60,775 nucleotides of DNA from Gammaproteobacteria bacterium (GTDB taxonomy: Bacteria > Pseudomonadota > Gammaproteobacteria > Steroidobacterales > Steroidobacteraceae): positions 10,724 to 71,498 of the forward strand of contig PLAH01000064.1 in NCBI GenBank assembly GCA_003134045.1. The letters are read 5' to 3'. The notes under the pieces were generated by a model. The model was given only the letters and a program-made list of their open reading frames with translations. It searched no databases and was not told where the DNA came from. Positions 18,273 through 27,094 of this stretch are shown piece by piece (positions within the stretch are counted from its first letter, which is position 1; each line of letters begins with the position of its first letter). Position numbers and translations under genes: made by a program.

Positions 18273-19141
18273 GGGCCGAGCCGGTCGAGACAATCGGCGA
18301 GCGCTCGCATACCCTCGGGAACCCGGGGTCCGGGCCGCACGATGGTGTCGCTCGTCGCGGCGTCGAACAAGCACAGCCGATGCTCTTTCACCGCGCGCAG
18401 CCTGTCCCAGCCCGGGCGTTCGGCGAGACGCGATGCTTCCGCGGGAGACACGAAGATCACGTCGGGATCGTGGCGTACGACGTACTCGGGGTTGAGCTTC
18501 GGGAAAGGACCCAGATCGTTCGTCACGATATTGCGCGCCCCCAGCCGCGCGAGCAGTTCGCCGATGAACGACCCCGGGCCCGCCGCATACGGCGCCCGAT
18601 CGACTTCGAAGTACACCGTGGGTCCCGCTCCCCGCCGGCGCGCCGCCCGGCGCCCGAGTTCGAGCACCGCAGCGTCTATGGACTGCTCCAGAGCCGCGGC
18701 GCGGTCCGGTACACCCAAGATTCGACCGATGATGGTCAGCGTGCGCCCGATGTCGGCGTAGGTCTGCGACTCGAGCGCGAACGTCCGCACGCCCAATTCG
18801 CGCAAGCGCCCCGTGATCCGTTGCGAATGACTGATGAGAATCAGGTCGGGTCTGAGGCTCACGATGGCTTCGACGGAGGCATCATCCAGTCCGCCGGCTT
18901 TGGGCAGCGCTTGGACCTGCGCCGGCCAATTGGAGAACCGATCGGTGGCGACCAGCCGATCGCACGCGCCGAGCGCGCACACCGTCTCGGTGAGCGAGGG
19001 CAGCAACGTGACGATGCGCCGCGGGTAGCTTGCGAACGCAACGTCGCGCTGCAGATCGTCGCGCAGCACGAAACTGCCGGACTGTGCCGCGGCGCATCCT
19101 ACCAGCGCGAGCAGAATTGCCGTTGCCCGTACGAGCCTCAC
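18269..19141 (-). CDS. btuF: Vitamin B12 periplasmic binding protein
   Basis: 290-residue substrate-binding protein. The amino end is a signal peptide (RATAILLALVGCAAAQS), possibly a lipoprotein (GCAA). The helical-backbone two-domain fold is suggested by RRIVTLLPSLTETVCALGA, RPDLILISHSQ and a second lobe with NPEYVVRHDPDVIFVS. It delivers cobalamin from BtuB to BtuCD in the periplasm. It overlaps the btuB stop by 4 bases and btuC by 4 bases, consistent with one tightly coupled transcript. Confidence 0.9.
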   Translation of the reverse strand: MRLVRATAILLALVGCAAAQSGSFVLRDDLQRDVAFASYPRRIVTLLPSLTETVCALGACDRLVATDRFSNWPAQVQALPKAGGLDDASVEAIVSLRPDLILISHSQRITGRLRELGVRTFALESQTYADIGRTLTIIGRILGVPDRAAALEQSIDAAVLELGRRAARRRGAGPTVYFEVDRAPYAAGPGSFIGELLARLGARNIVTNDLGPFPKLNPEYVVRHDPDVIFVSPAEASRLAERPGWDRLRAVKEHRLCLFDAATSDTIVRPGPRVPEGMRALADCLDRLGP

Positions 19142-21030
19142 CGAAAGCCATAGCGAGTGGCGACAGAAACAGAGCGTCCTGCCGTGTTATAGCCGCTGGC
19201 GAGTTCGTATCGCCGATTGAGCGCGTTCTCTAGTCGCGTAGAAACGGACCACGCCGGCGTCAAATTGAGCTTGCCGTAGATTGCAGCGAGCAGGTAACCA
19301 CCGTCCTGCATGGGATCGCTGCTGACTACATCGAGGTCAGGTCGCGGCCCCGCCAGCAGCAACTCCATGCCGATCTCGCCGGTGCCGATCTTGCGTGCTC
19401 CCGCCAGCGTAAAGCTGTGCTTGGCCCGACGCAGCAGTTGCGTATCATCGACAAGATCCCGTGGATCCTGGAGACTGCCTTCTGCGCGCACCGACCATGG
19501 ATCGAGACGCAAATCCCAGCTGGCCTCGAGGCCGCGAATACGCGCTCGGTCGACATTCCTGTTCTCGCCGCCATAAACCCGATTGGCCGGGTCATTGACG
19601 AACTCGATGAGATCGGTGATCGTGTTTTGAAACGCTGCGAAGGTGACTTCTTGGTTGGAGTCGATGCGTGACTTGATGCCGACTTCGAAATTGCGCGAAC
19701 TTTCCGGCAACAGGTTCGGCGTGCCGCCATCGCCGAATCGATCGGTTGCGGAAGGCGCACGAAATGCGGTTCCCGCCGACGCTATCAATAACGTGTTGGC
19801 TGTGACCGCATAGCCATACTCGGCATTCCAAGTCGCGTGGTCGCCGAACTCCGAGTAATGCGCGACACCGGTCGCGAGCAACACGCGGCTTCGTCCAAAC
19901 TCGAGCTGATCCTGCAGATAATAGGTCTGCGCATGGGTGTCGACCGAGTAGCCGGTGCCGTAGCTCAGTGAGTTCGTGTGTTCGTTGTAAACAATGGCAC
20001 CGAAAGTGAGGGTCTGTTTGAGCCAATCGCCGGCAATCTTTACGTCGTTCTGCCAGTCGAGTGTGCCACGCGAGGTGTAGTCGAAGTCACCCTCGTCAGT
20101 CGCGGCATAGGGATCATTCTGCTCCTGGCGCAGATCGTCCACGACTCGACTCAAGGTAAGTCGAGTGTGCCAGATATCCGTTACGTCGCCGCTCGCATGC
20201 ACCGCGAATACGCTGTTTGTGAAATCCTCATTGAGCGGTGTAAATGACTGGAACGCCGTAAAGTCCGCCTTATATACGGCGTTCGCGTACTGCGTCGCGC
20301 CCGTCGCTTGGTAGTAGCGCGCGCCCAATTCCATATCGCCGATATGCGTGGTGATGGCGGCGGTACCGGATAGATTTCTGTAGCCGCTGTCGAGCGTGTC
20401 GGCGGCGTATGTCGGAAATCCGGCGCTCTGCTGGCCGGTCAGAGCGGCCTGAACGGCGGTCCCACCGACGGCATAGTTGCCATCGACGGTGAATTCGCCG
20501 GTTCCATAGCGGCCATAGGAGAGCATGATGTCGGCGCCGGAAGAGCCGTCGGTCCGGGTGATGAGATTGACGACTCCACCGATGGCGTCAGTGCCATAAA
20601 TTGCAGAGCGCGGGCCCTTTACAATCTCGATGCGGTCGAACAACTCTGGTGAAAGGTTCATGAGTGGCGCAAGCGCTTGCGTCCCTGAATTGATGCGAAC
20701 TCCATCGATCATCACGATCGACTGATCGCTGTTGGTACCGCGGATGAAGAGACTTAGCGGCTGGCCCGGGCCGCCCGTGCGACCAACGTCGAGCCCCGCA
20801 TGAAAACGCAGGACATCGCCAACGTCCACCGCGAGCGAATCCTCGAGAGCGGCTCGGCCGATCAACAGGACAGGCTCCAAGGCCTTGTCAACGGGCTCTG
20901 GGACGCGCGTTGCAGTCACAACTACTTCGTTGACGGAAGCATCGGGGTAGTCGGCGGCTAGCGAACGCGCGGCAGTTAGGCAAAGCAATACGCAGGCTGC
21001 ATTCGCGCCCGACCAGACATTGATGGCCAT
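19138..21030 (-). CDS. btuB: TonB-dependent vitamin B12 outer-membrane receptor
   Basis: 630-residue TonB-dependent receptor. After a signal peptide there is a TonB-box-like NEVVVTATRVPEP, a plug domain with LSLFIRGTNSDQSIVMIDGV and IEIVKGPRSAIYGTDAIGGV, and then a beta-barrel ending in the aromatic terminal strand SVSVATRYGFR. ATG at 21030 follows GGAGAG, and lies about 120 bases downstream of the cobalamin riboswitch B12 box. The frame upstream of this ATG runs through the riboswitch and is not coding. It moves cobalamin across the outer membrane using TonB energy. Confidence 0.93.
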   Translation of the reverse strand: MAINVWSGANAACVLLCLTAARSLAADYPDASVNEVVVTATRVPEPVDKALEPVLLIGRAALEDSLAVDVGDVLRFHAGLDVGRTGGPGQPLSLFIRGTNSDQSIVMIDGVRINSGTQALAPLMNLSPELFDRIEIVKGPRSAIYGTDAIGGVVNLITRTDGSSGADIMLSYGRYGTGEFTVDGNYAVGGTAVQAALTGQQSAGFPTYAADTLDSGYRNLSGTAAITTHIGDMELGARYYQATGATQYANAVYKADFTAFQSFTPLNEDFTNSVFAVHASGDVTDIWHTRLTLSRVVDDLRQEQNDPYAATDEGDFDYTSRGTLDWQNDVKIAGDWLKQTLTFGAIVYNEHTNSLSYGTGYSVDTHAQTYYLQDQLEFGRSRVLLATGVAHYSEFGDHATWNAEYGYAVTANTLLIASAGTAFRAPSATDRFGDGGTPNLLPESSRNFEVGIKSRIDSNQEVTFAAFQNTITDLIEFVNDPANRVYGGENRNVDRARIRGLEASWDLRLDPWSVRAEGSLQDPRDLVDDTQLLRRAKHSFTLAGARKIGTGEIGMELLLAGPRPDLDVVSSDPMQDGGYLLAAIYGKLNLTPAWSVSTRLENALNRRYELASGYNTAGRSVSVATRYGFR

Positions 21031-21139
21031 GGCTAACTCTCCATGACATGCTCGCCCGCACGCCACGTTCAGATCAAGTCGCCGCGGGACAGAGGTGGAC
21101 GTCCGCCAATGCGCAGATAGCGCCGGCGCCGCCCGGCGC

Positions 21140-21350
21140 CCTTCGCACCGCGGTTCGTCGCCAGGCCGGTCTCCGGACTTACGAGCTGCCATGCATTGTA
21201 AGCATGGCGGCACCGTCACCTTCCCGAGCCCTAAAGGCTCAGTGGTTGCCGCTCCATATGGAACGACTGACTGTGTTACCGCTCGATCACCGTTGCGGGG
21301 GCAGCGTGAGAATTGCACGCTTGAGCGTGAGTACTCACTTCCCGTTTAAC
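21140..21350 (-). promoter_or_regulatory. Cobalamin riboswitch
   Basis: On the minus strand the leader shows the conserved adenosylcobalamin riboswitch elements in order: GGGAA, then GCTGCCCCCGCAACGGTGA, CCACTG, CGGGAAGGTGACGG, and the B12 box AAGTCCGGAGACCGGCC (21163-21180). It precedes btuB and should repress the whole btuBFCD operon when cobalamin is plentiful. Confidence 0.95.
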
Positions 21351-21516
21351 CAAACTGCAGAGCAGTCCAGCACCTGACGCGCGCATATTGCTGGGGGCTT
21401 GGGTTGTCTGTCAACTGTGGGTGGGCCATCCTCCGATGGGATAGGAGGCTGATCGGCGCCCGCGCAGTCTGCCACGAGACTGCACGGGCCGATCGAGAAT
21501 TGATTTCTGACCGATA

Positions 21517-22362
21517 TTATCCCTTCAATATCTTCGCGTGATGCCGCAAATGATCGGCCATGAACGTCTGGATGAAGTAATAGCCGTGGTCGTAGCCTTC
21601 CTGCATGCGCAGGGTGAGCTTCTGTCCCGACTTCGCGGCGGCGGCGGAAAACTTCTCCGGCAACAATTGTTGATCCTTGAGGAACTGATCCGCGGTGCCC
21701 TGATCGATGAGCATGGGCGTCGGGAACGCCTTGCGCGCGACGAGCTCGCTCGCATCGTGCTCGCGCCACGTTGCCTGATCCGCGCCCAAGTAGTTGGTGA
21801 AGGCTTTCTGGCCCCAGGGACACTGCATGGGCGCGCCGATCGGCGCGAAGGCCGACACGGACCGATACTGCTGCGGATTGCGCAACGCGATGGTCAAGGC
21901 GCCGTGGCCGCCCATCGAATGCCCGAAAATACCGCTGGCAGCGGCCAGCGCCGGCAGCTCCGCCGCGACCAATTCGGGCAATTCGCGAACGACATAGCTG
22001 TACATCCGATAATTCGCCGACCACGGAGCTTGCGTCGCATCGACGTAGAAGCCGGCGCCCTGTCCGAAATCCCACTTGTCGGCGTCGCCCGGGATCCGCG
22101 GCTCGCGCGGGCTCGTATCCGGAGCGACCAGCATCAGCCCCAGTTCCGCGGCGACGGCTTGCGCATGCGCCTTGGTCGGAAACGTCTCATCCGTGCAGGT
22201 CAATCCGGCCAGGTAGTACAGCACCGGCACCTTGCCGCTCTTCGCCTGAGGCGGAAGATACACGGAGAACTTCATGGGTCCGCGGGTTTCGCGCGAATCG
22301 TGTTTGTAGAATTGTTGCGTGCCGCCAAAGCACGCATGTTCCGATACCAGTTGAATTGTCAT
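21517..22362 (-). CDS. fghA: S-formylglutathione hydrolase
   Basis: 281 residues, normal for the esterase-D/S-formylglutathione hydrolase family. The nucleophile elbow is [15 protein letters not shown], with the catalytic Asp in [13 protein letters not shown] and His in [26 protein letters not shown] is a family signature. It hydrolyses S-formylglutathione in glutathione-dependent formaldehyde detoxification, which suits a host making PQQ and perhaps oxidising alcohols. The usual partner, adhC-type formaldehyde dehydrogenase, is not next to it here. The start at 22362 is the first methionine of the family alignment; the frame extends upstream into the divergent yceH region. Confidence 0.93.
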   Translation of the reverse strand: MTIQLVSEHACFGGTQQFYKHDSRETRGPMKFSVYLPPQAKSGKVPVLYYLAGLTCTDETFPTKAHAQAVAAELGLMLVAPDTSPREPRIPGDADKWDFGQGAGFYVDATQAPWSANYRMYSYVVRELPELVAAELPALAAASGIFGHSMGGHGALTIALRNPQQYRSVSAFAPIGAPMQCPWGQKAFTNYLGADQATWREHDASELVARKAFPTPMLIDQGTADQFLKDQQLLPEKFSAAAAKSGQKLTLRMQEGYDHGYYFIQTFMADHLRHHAKILKG

Positions 22363-22435
22363 AAATACACCGTCACGCTGCGAGGGATTTGAGGACAGTA
22401 CCCTAAAACAACCCCGGCCGACTTGGAAGCTGTAC

Positions 22436-23077
22436 ATGAACATCGAATTTACCGCCATCGAGGCCCGCGTCATCGGCTGCCTGATCGAAAAAGAGATCAC
22501 CACCCCGGACCAGTATCCGCTGTCGCTGAACGCGCTCACCAATGCCTGCAACCAGAAAACCAATCGCGACCCGGTGCTCGAGCTCACCGAGGCCGCCGTC
22601 CAGCAGACGGTGGACGGCCTCATGCGAAAACACCTGGTGAGCGACAAGTCGGCAGGCTACGGCGGCCGGGTGACGAAGTACAAGCATCGGTTCTGCAACA
22701 CCGAATTCGGTCCGCTGAAGTTCTCGAAGCAGGAACTCGGAATTCTCTGCGTGCTATTGCTGCGCGGACCGCAGACTCCGGGCGAACTGCGCACGCGCAC
22801 CAATCGCCTATGCGAATTCGCGGACGCGGCCCAAGTCGAAGCGGCACTCAAAGGCCTGATGGAGCGTGAGGACGGCCCGTTCATCGCGCGCCTGGCACGA
22901 GCGGCGGGCTCGCGGGAATCGCGCTATGCGCATCTGTTCTCCGGAGCCATCGAATCGGCGCCCGAACCCGCCGAAGAGGATCAGCCGGCCGCGGGTTCGT
23001 CGCTCAGCCAGCGCGTGACGCTGCTCGAGGAACTGGTGGCGCAGCTGCGAACGGAAATCGACGCGCTGAAAAATTGA
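22436..23077 (+). CDS. yceH: YceH-family protein (DUF480)
   Basis: 213 residues matching the DUF480/YceH family, which consists of two winged-helix-like domains. The conserved amino end [20 protein letters not shown] and the [25 protein letters not shown] segments are clear. A short carboxy-terminal coiled-coil ([20 protein letters not shown]) follows an acidic linker. Its function is not established. It is divergent from fghA, 73 bases between the starts. Confidence 0.92.
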   Translation: MNIEFTAIEARVIGCLIEKEITTPDQYPLSLNALTNACNQKTNRDPVLELTEAAVQQTVDGLMRKHLVSDKSAGYGGRVTKYKHRFCNTEFGPLKFSKQELGILCVLLLRGPQTPGELRTRTNRLCEFADAAQVEAALKGLMEREDGPFIARLARAAGSRESRYAHLFSGAIESAPEPAEEDQPAAGSSLSQRVTLLEELVAQLRTEIDALKN

Positions 23078-23153
23078 CGCCCAGGGGTGCTGGGCGCGGA
23101 GCGGGGTCGAGCCGCGCGCGGTCACGGCCCCGATATCTTTGCCGTGCGCCGCG

Positions 23154-23897
23154 TCACGGCGGCAGCGATGCGGTCTGCTTGGCGATGCCTTCGCGTTCCT
23201 GCAGCCATTTGTCGAACGCCTCGACATCCGAGACGCGCATGCCGTTCGCGTTGGCCCGATGTTCGGTGGCCCAACGCTGCATCGCCGACATGAGTTCGTC
23301 GGCCAGCTTCCGGTCGTGGTTGAACAAATCCATGTACGCGCTCTTCGCCTCGTCCAGTCGATCGATGGCCACGTAGGCTTCCGCGCGATGTTCGATGGCC
23401 TCGAGCAGGTCCGGCTTCAAGGCCAGCGTATGGTTGTAATCGTCGACCGACTCGGCGTACGCGCCCAGACGGAGGTGCACGTAGCCCACGTTGTTCCAGG
23501 CCTCGTACATGTCGCCCTTGTTGCTCAGCGCTTCGGTGAATTGATCGAGCGCACGCCCATACGCATCGTTCTTCTTGACCAGCGCGCCGTTTTTCTTGTC
23601 CTCGTTGGGCGCGCTTACGGCCTCGGCCTCGTAGTTCTTGGCTTTGTTCAAGGATTTCACGCCGGCGTTGTAGGCCTTCTGCGCCGCGGCATCCGGTTTG
23701 TCGACGCGCGGCGTGCTCTGGATCTCCTCGCCCGGCTGGTTCATCCCGCCGCCGCCGCCCGGGCGGCCCATTCCCTGCCCGCCATAGCCACCCTGGCCAC
23801 CCATCCCGCCCATTTGGCCGCCGGCCATCGCGATGTTCGAACCCAGCGCCAGAATGGCCGTCACGAGAGCGGCGCGACCGATGAAAATCCGTGGCAT
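23154..23897 (-). CDS. Secreted TPR protein with glycine/methionine-rich linker
   Basis: 247 residues. A signal peptide (VTAILALGSNIAMAGG) is followed by a Gly/Met/Gln-rich low-complexity stretch (about residues 26-55) and then TPR-like repeats, including YEAWNNVGYVHLRLGAYAES and LEAIEHRAEAYVAIDRLDEA. The Met-rich linker could bind copper, and the gene upstream encodes a PCu(A)C copper chaperone, but this link is speculative. ATG at 23897 is preceded by GGAGGG; upstream in-frame methionines lack a signal peptide. Confidence 0.75.
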   Translation of the reverse strand: MPRIFIGRAALVTAILALGSNIAMAGGQMGGMGGQGGYGGQGMGRPGGGGGMNQPGEEIQSTPRVDKPDAAAQKAYNAGVKSLNKAKNYEAEAVSAPNEDKKNGALVKKNDAYGRALDQFTEALSNKGDMYEAWNNVGYVHLRLGAYAESVDDYNHTLALKPDLLEAIEHRAEAYVAIDRLDEAKSAYMDLFNHDRKLADELMSAMQRWATEHRANANGMRVSDVEAFDKWLQEREGIAKQTASLPP

Positions 23898-24022
23898 GTT
23901 GCCCTCCGAGCGGCAAATTTTTGAACTGTGGAGTAGTGATCTCATGGGCTGCAATCTTAGGTTTTTACCGCTCCTCGCGTCGACCTTTTTCAGCCACCGG
24001 CCGCGGCCCGCCCTCCTTGGGT

Positions 24023-24481
24023 TCATTCACGCTCGCTCACGTGCACTTGCACGGTCAACTCGCCGGCCGTCGCGAAGCGCAGCGTGAGCGGAAAATCGGT
24101 ACCGGGAGCCAACGGGCCGCGCAGGCCGACCAGCATGACGTGCACGCCGCCGGGCTCGATCTTCACCGTCGCGTGCGGCGGACAATCCAATACGGCCAGC
24201 TGGCGCATCTCCATCAATCCGCCGACCGTGCGGCTTTCATGGATTTCGGCGCTTTTTGCCGCGGGACTGCTCGCGGCAACGAGGCGATCCTGGCGCGACC
24301 CTCGATTCGTGATCGAGAAGTACACCACGCCGGAGGACGCCACCGGCGGGGTCGGCCGGGACCAGGGTTGCGCGATCGACAGATTGCCGATTTGAAAGTC
24401 GCCGGCAGGCGACGCGCCGGCGCCACAGAACGCCGCGAGCGCGATGGCAGCGGCACCGATCGAATGATTCTTCATGCGCAC
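24023..24481 (-). CDS. PCu(A)C periplasmic copper chaperone
   Basis: 152 residues with a signal peptide and the DUF461/PCu(A)C copper-binding set: AEIHESRTVGGLMEMRQL followed at the usual distance by GGVHVMLVGL (H-x-M). Members carry Cu(I) to the CuA site of cytochrome c oxidase in the periplasm. No oxidase or Sco gene is adjacent. Two close ATGs (24481 and 24475) are possible starts. It lies upstream of the Met-rich TPR protein on the same strand. Confidence 0.9.
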   Translation of the reverse strand: MRMKNHSIGAAAIALAAFCGAGASPAGDFQIGNLSIAQPWSRPTPPVASSGVVYFSITNRGSRQDRLVAASSPAAKSAEIHESRTVGGLMEMRQLAVLDCPPHATVKIEPGGVHVMLVGLRGPLAPGTDFPLTLRFATAGELTVQVHVSERE

Positions 24482-24563
24482 CGCCGCAGTATGCGCGCGC
24501 CAGCTCCGGAAACAGAAACGCCCCGGCCGCCGTGAAGCGGCCGGGGCGCGACCTTACCCAATG

Positions 24564-24767
24564 CTACTTGGTGGTCGAAGGCGCGGCGGCCTTCTTGTGC
24601 TTTTTGTGCTTCTTGGCAGGCTTCGCGGTATCCGACATGGCGCCGGAAGCGGCGGGCGCATCGGCCGACATCGGCGCGGCGCTCTTCGGCATATCGGCAG
24701 CCAGCGCACCGGCGGCGAGGCCCAGGGTCAACAAGGCAGAGGCAATCACGATTCCAGACTTATTCAT
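24564..24767 (-). CDS. Small exported Ala/Lys-rich protein
   Basis: 67 residues. A signal peptide (residues about 6-23, ASALLTLGLAAGALA) is followed by an Ala/Ser/Pro/Met-rich mature part ending in a lysine/histidine-rich tail (KKHKKHKKAAA). The start at 24767 places the signal peptide at the amino end. Similar small proteins are common in proteobacteria and lack a known function. Confidence 0.6.
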   Translation of the reverse strand: MNKSGIVIASALLTLGLAAGALAADMPKSAAPMSADAPAASGAMSDTAKPAKKHKKHKKAAAPSTTK

Positions 24768-24884
24768 AGCGTCTCCAGCGGTGGGTAAACTCAAGCGGGT
24801 GGAAGAATACGCCGGATCCGGAACATTCATCCGAGATGAAGATCATTTCACAAACAGCGCGGAACCATTTCGCGGCGCCGCCGC

Positions 24885-25379
24885 TCATGCCACCGACGCG
24901 GTGCGGCGGCCCTTCGCGAGAACGTGCCAGACCAGATAGGCCACGATGGCGCAGTTGGCGATCACTACCGCCGCCTTGCCGAGATTGGGCCGGCTGAAAA
25001 ATTCCCAGATCTCGAGCGGTATCAGGGAGGCGGTAATGATGGTGGTCAGCCATTCCGCCCAACGCTTTTGCATCCAAAGGCCGACGCCCTCGACGGCAAA
25101 CACCGCGGCATACGTCAGGGTGACGAAACGCAATTTGTGAATGTTCGATTCGCTCAAGCCGCTGAACCATTGCAGTGCCCGGGTCACGACTTCGTGTTCG
25201 AGCCCCGACGGCCGCGCCTGCACCCACGTCACGAGCTTGGCCGACAGCGACGCATCGTGCAGCCGCAGCTCGCCGTAGGCCGCCAGCAGCAACAGCAGCA
25301 CTTTCACCAGCTTGTACAGCGCTATCGTGCGCAGCATTCCGAAGCGCGGCGCAGGCGCCTGTCCGTCCTCAGGGATCAC
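24885..25379 (-). CDS. DUF2127 membrane protein
   Basis: About 164 residues resembling DUF2127: a basic amino end, then TIALYKLVKVLLLLLAAYG, a loop, and later helices LTYAAVFAVEGVGLWMQKRWAEWLT and IPLEIWEFFSRP, with four hydrophobic segments overall. GTG at 25379 is used because it starts 4 bases after the upstream stop; ATG at 25337 is an alternative. The function of the family is unknown. Confidence 0.75.
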   Translation of the reverse strand: MIPEDGQAPAPRFGMLRTIALYKLVKVLLLLLAAYGELRLHDASLSAKLVTWVQARPSGLEHEVVTRALQWFSGLSESNIHKLRFVTLTYAAVFAVEGVGLWMQKRWAEWLTTIITASLIPLEIWEFFSRPNLGKAAVVIANCAIVAYLVWHVLAKGRRTASVA

Positions 25380-25383
25380 GGTG

Positions 25384-25767
25384 CTAGGCCTGACCCGCGG
25401 GCGGCTGGAACTCGAGCGTGGCGTCGAGCAGCGCCGGAATGTCGAAGACCGCCCGCTCATTGTCGATGACCAGCGGCGCGACGCCGGCTGCCGCCACGAG
25501 CGCGGCCGGCACCTGAATGCGGTCGCGTTCGCGCGTTACGGTCCAGGTCTCGAGCCGCTTGTCTTGAAACGCCAGGTTGAGCGCGCCCCAGCGCAACAGC
25601 GCGGCACGCGCCAGCGGGGTATCGCCGCCCCACTGGCGCTGCGCCAGCGTCATCGCGGAGCTGGCCGCGATCAGGCCGTGCGGCAACATCATGAGATCCT
25701 GAATGTATTTCACCATTTCGTCCGGCGGAACATGCAGGTCCAGGTAAAGGGATGCCGAATCGCTCAT
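25384..25767 (-). CDS. Unknown protein linked to an ABC importer operon
   Basis: 127 residues, soluble, no signal peptide. The sequence mixes a helical half (PPDEMVKYIQDLMMLPHGL) with a strand-rich half (WTVTRERDRIQVPAALVAAAG). I do not recognise a family. The start at 25767 lies 10 bases after the ABC ATPase stop and the gene ends 4 bases before DUF2127, so it is probably an operon member. Confidence 0.65.
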   Translation of the reverse strand: MSDSASLYLDLHVPPDEMVKYIQDLMMLPHGLIAASSAMTLAQRQWGGDTPLARAALLRWGALNLAFQDKRLETWTVTRERDRIQVPAALVAAAGVAPLVIDNERAVFDIPALLDATLEFQPPAGQA

Positions 25768-25777
25768 GGCACCCATT

Positions 25778-27082
25778 TTAGGTCGGATTCTCCAGACTGA
25801 ACATGGCATTCTCGTCGTCGTAGGCGAACGCCTCGGCGTAGCGCGCCCAGCGAACCACGGCGCGCAGCGTCTGGTCGGCGGCTTCTTCGCTCATGAAATC
25901 TTCCAATTCGTCGATGAACCGGCTCTTTCTGGCGGAATGCGACGCCCGTTCGTCCAATACCCGGCGGATATGCGCCGCCAAAGGCACGTACGACAGCAAA
26001 TGCCGGAGAAAAATCCGTTTGCGCTCGTCGAGGGAGGAGTGCGCAAAGGCAAGGCCATCCTCCGACAGCTTCAGATCGCCGCCCTCGACCTCGGCGAAAC
26101 GCAGCAACTGCAAGGTTTCCGCGACCGGGAACAGCTCATCGATCTCCATTTGCAGATCCGATGCAATCTTGGGCAGGTCCGCGGTGCCGTTGAAGGGTGC
26201 GGCCGCGACCGCCTCCATGAGACCCGAGAGCAGGTTCGTGGAGACCTGCGGCAGGACGCTGCCTATCCCCAAGCCGGGAAAGCGCTCCGTGCGGCCGCCC
26301 ACCACCGTGCCTTTGGGACGCGCGGTCATTTCGACGTAAATGCTCTCCACCAATTCGCGGAAACTGGGGTCCAGACGGTTGCGGGGCTGCGGCAGCGACA
26401 CCTTGATTTCACTCAAGATTCGCCCCGGATTGCTGCCGAACACCAGGATGCGGTCGCACATCAGGACCGCCTCCTCGATGTTGTGGGTGACCAGAATGAC
26501 CCCCTTGATCGGCATGCGGCCCTCCCCCCACAGATCCAGGAAGTCCGTGCGAAGAGTCTCCGCGGTCAATACATCGAGCGCCGAAAACGGCTCGTCCATG
26601 AGCAAGATGTTCGGATGGACGACCAGCGCCCGGGCGAAGCCGACGCGCTGCCGCATACCGCCCGACAATTCACGCGGATAGGCCGACTCGAAACCGTCCA
26701 GGCCGATCAGATCGATGGCCGCCAGCGATCGCTTGCGGATTTCCGCGCGCGGCATGCGCTGCGCCTCGAGGCCCAAAGCGACGTTCTCGAACACGGTGAG
26801 CCACGGAAACAGGGCAAAACTCTGGAATACCATGGCGATGCCCGGCGCCGGCCCGGAAATCGGCTGGCCCAGGTAGCTGACTTGACCGGCAGTCGGCTCG
26901 GAGAGGCCGGCGATCAGGCGCAGCAGCGTCGATTTGCCGGAGCCGGAGCGGCCCAACAGGCCGACGATCTGCCCCTCGCGCAGCTCCAGGTTCATGCCCT
27001 CCAGCACCAACAGCTCGGCCCCGTCCGGCTTGGGGAAGGCCTTGCGCACGTCGGTACACTGAAGTAGTGGAGAATTGTTCAT
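25778..27082 (-). CDS. ABC importer ATPase with AAA-associated C-terminal domain
   Basis: 434 residues. The amino half is a nitrate/sulfonate/taurate-type ATPase: Walker A GRSGSGKST (about residue 44), Q-loop VFQSFALFPWLTV, signature ELSGGMRQRVGFAR, Walker B ILLMDEPFSALD and switch VTHNIEEA. The last 150 or so residues match the AAA-associated carboxy domain found on some NitT/TauT-type ATPases (DLQMEIDELFPVAETLQLL, then SLDERKRIFLRHLLSYVPLA). It pairs with the fused permease gene 12 bases upstream. The substrate is unknown because no binding protein is nearby. Confidence 0.88.
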   Translation of the reverse strand: MNNSPLLQCTDVRKAFPKPDGAELLVLEGMNLELREGQIVGLLGRSGSGKSTLLRLIAGLSEPTAGQVSYLGQPISGPAPGIAMVFQSFALFPWLTVFENVALGLEAQRMPRAEIRKRSLAAIDLIGLDGFESAYPRELSGGMRQRVGFARALVVHPNILLMDEPFSALDVLTAETLRTDFLDLWGEGRMPIKGVILVTHNIEEAVLMCDRILVFGSNPGRILSEIKVSLPQPRNRLDPSFRELVESIYVEMTARPKGTVVGGRTERFPGLGIGSVLPQVSTNLLSGLMEAVAAAPFNGTADLPKIASDLQMEIDELFPVAETLQLLRFAEVEGGDLKLSEDGLAFAHSSLDERKRIFLRHLLSYVPLAAHIRRVLDERASHSARKSRFIDELEDFMSEEAADQTLRAVVRWARYAEAFAYDDENAMFSLENPT

Positions 27083-27094
27083 GCCTGGAATCCG

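Noticed and set aside
17442..18761. Open frame of 439 codons opposite btuC and btuF
   Set aside because: Low-complexity Arg/Gln/Asp-rich translation without domains; the opposite strand encodes the BtuCF proteins.
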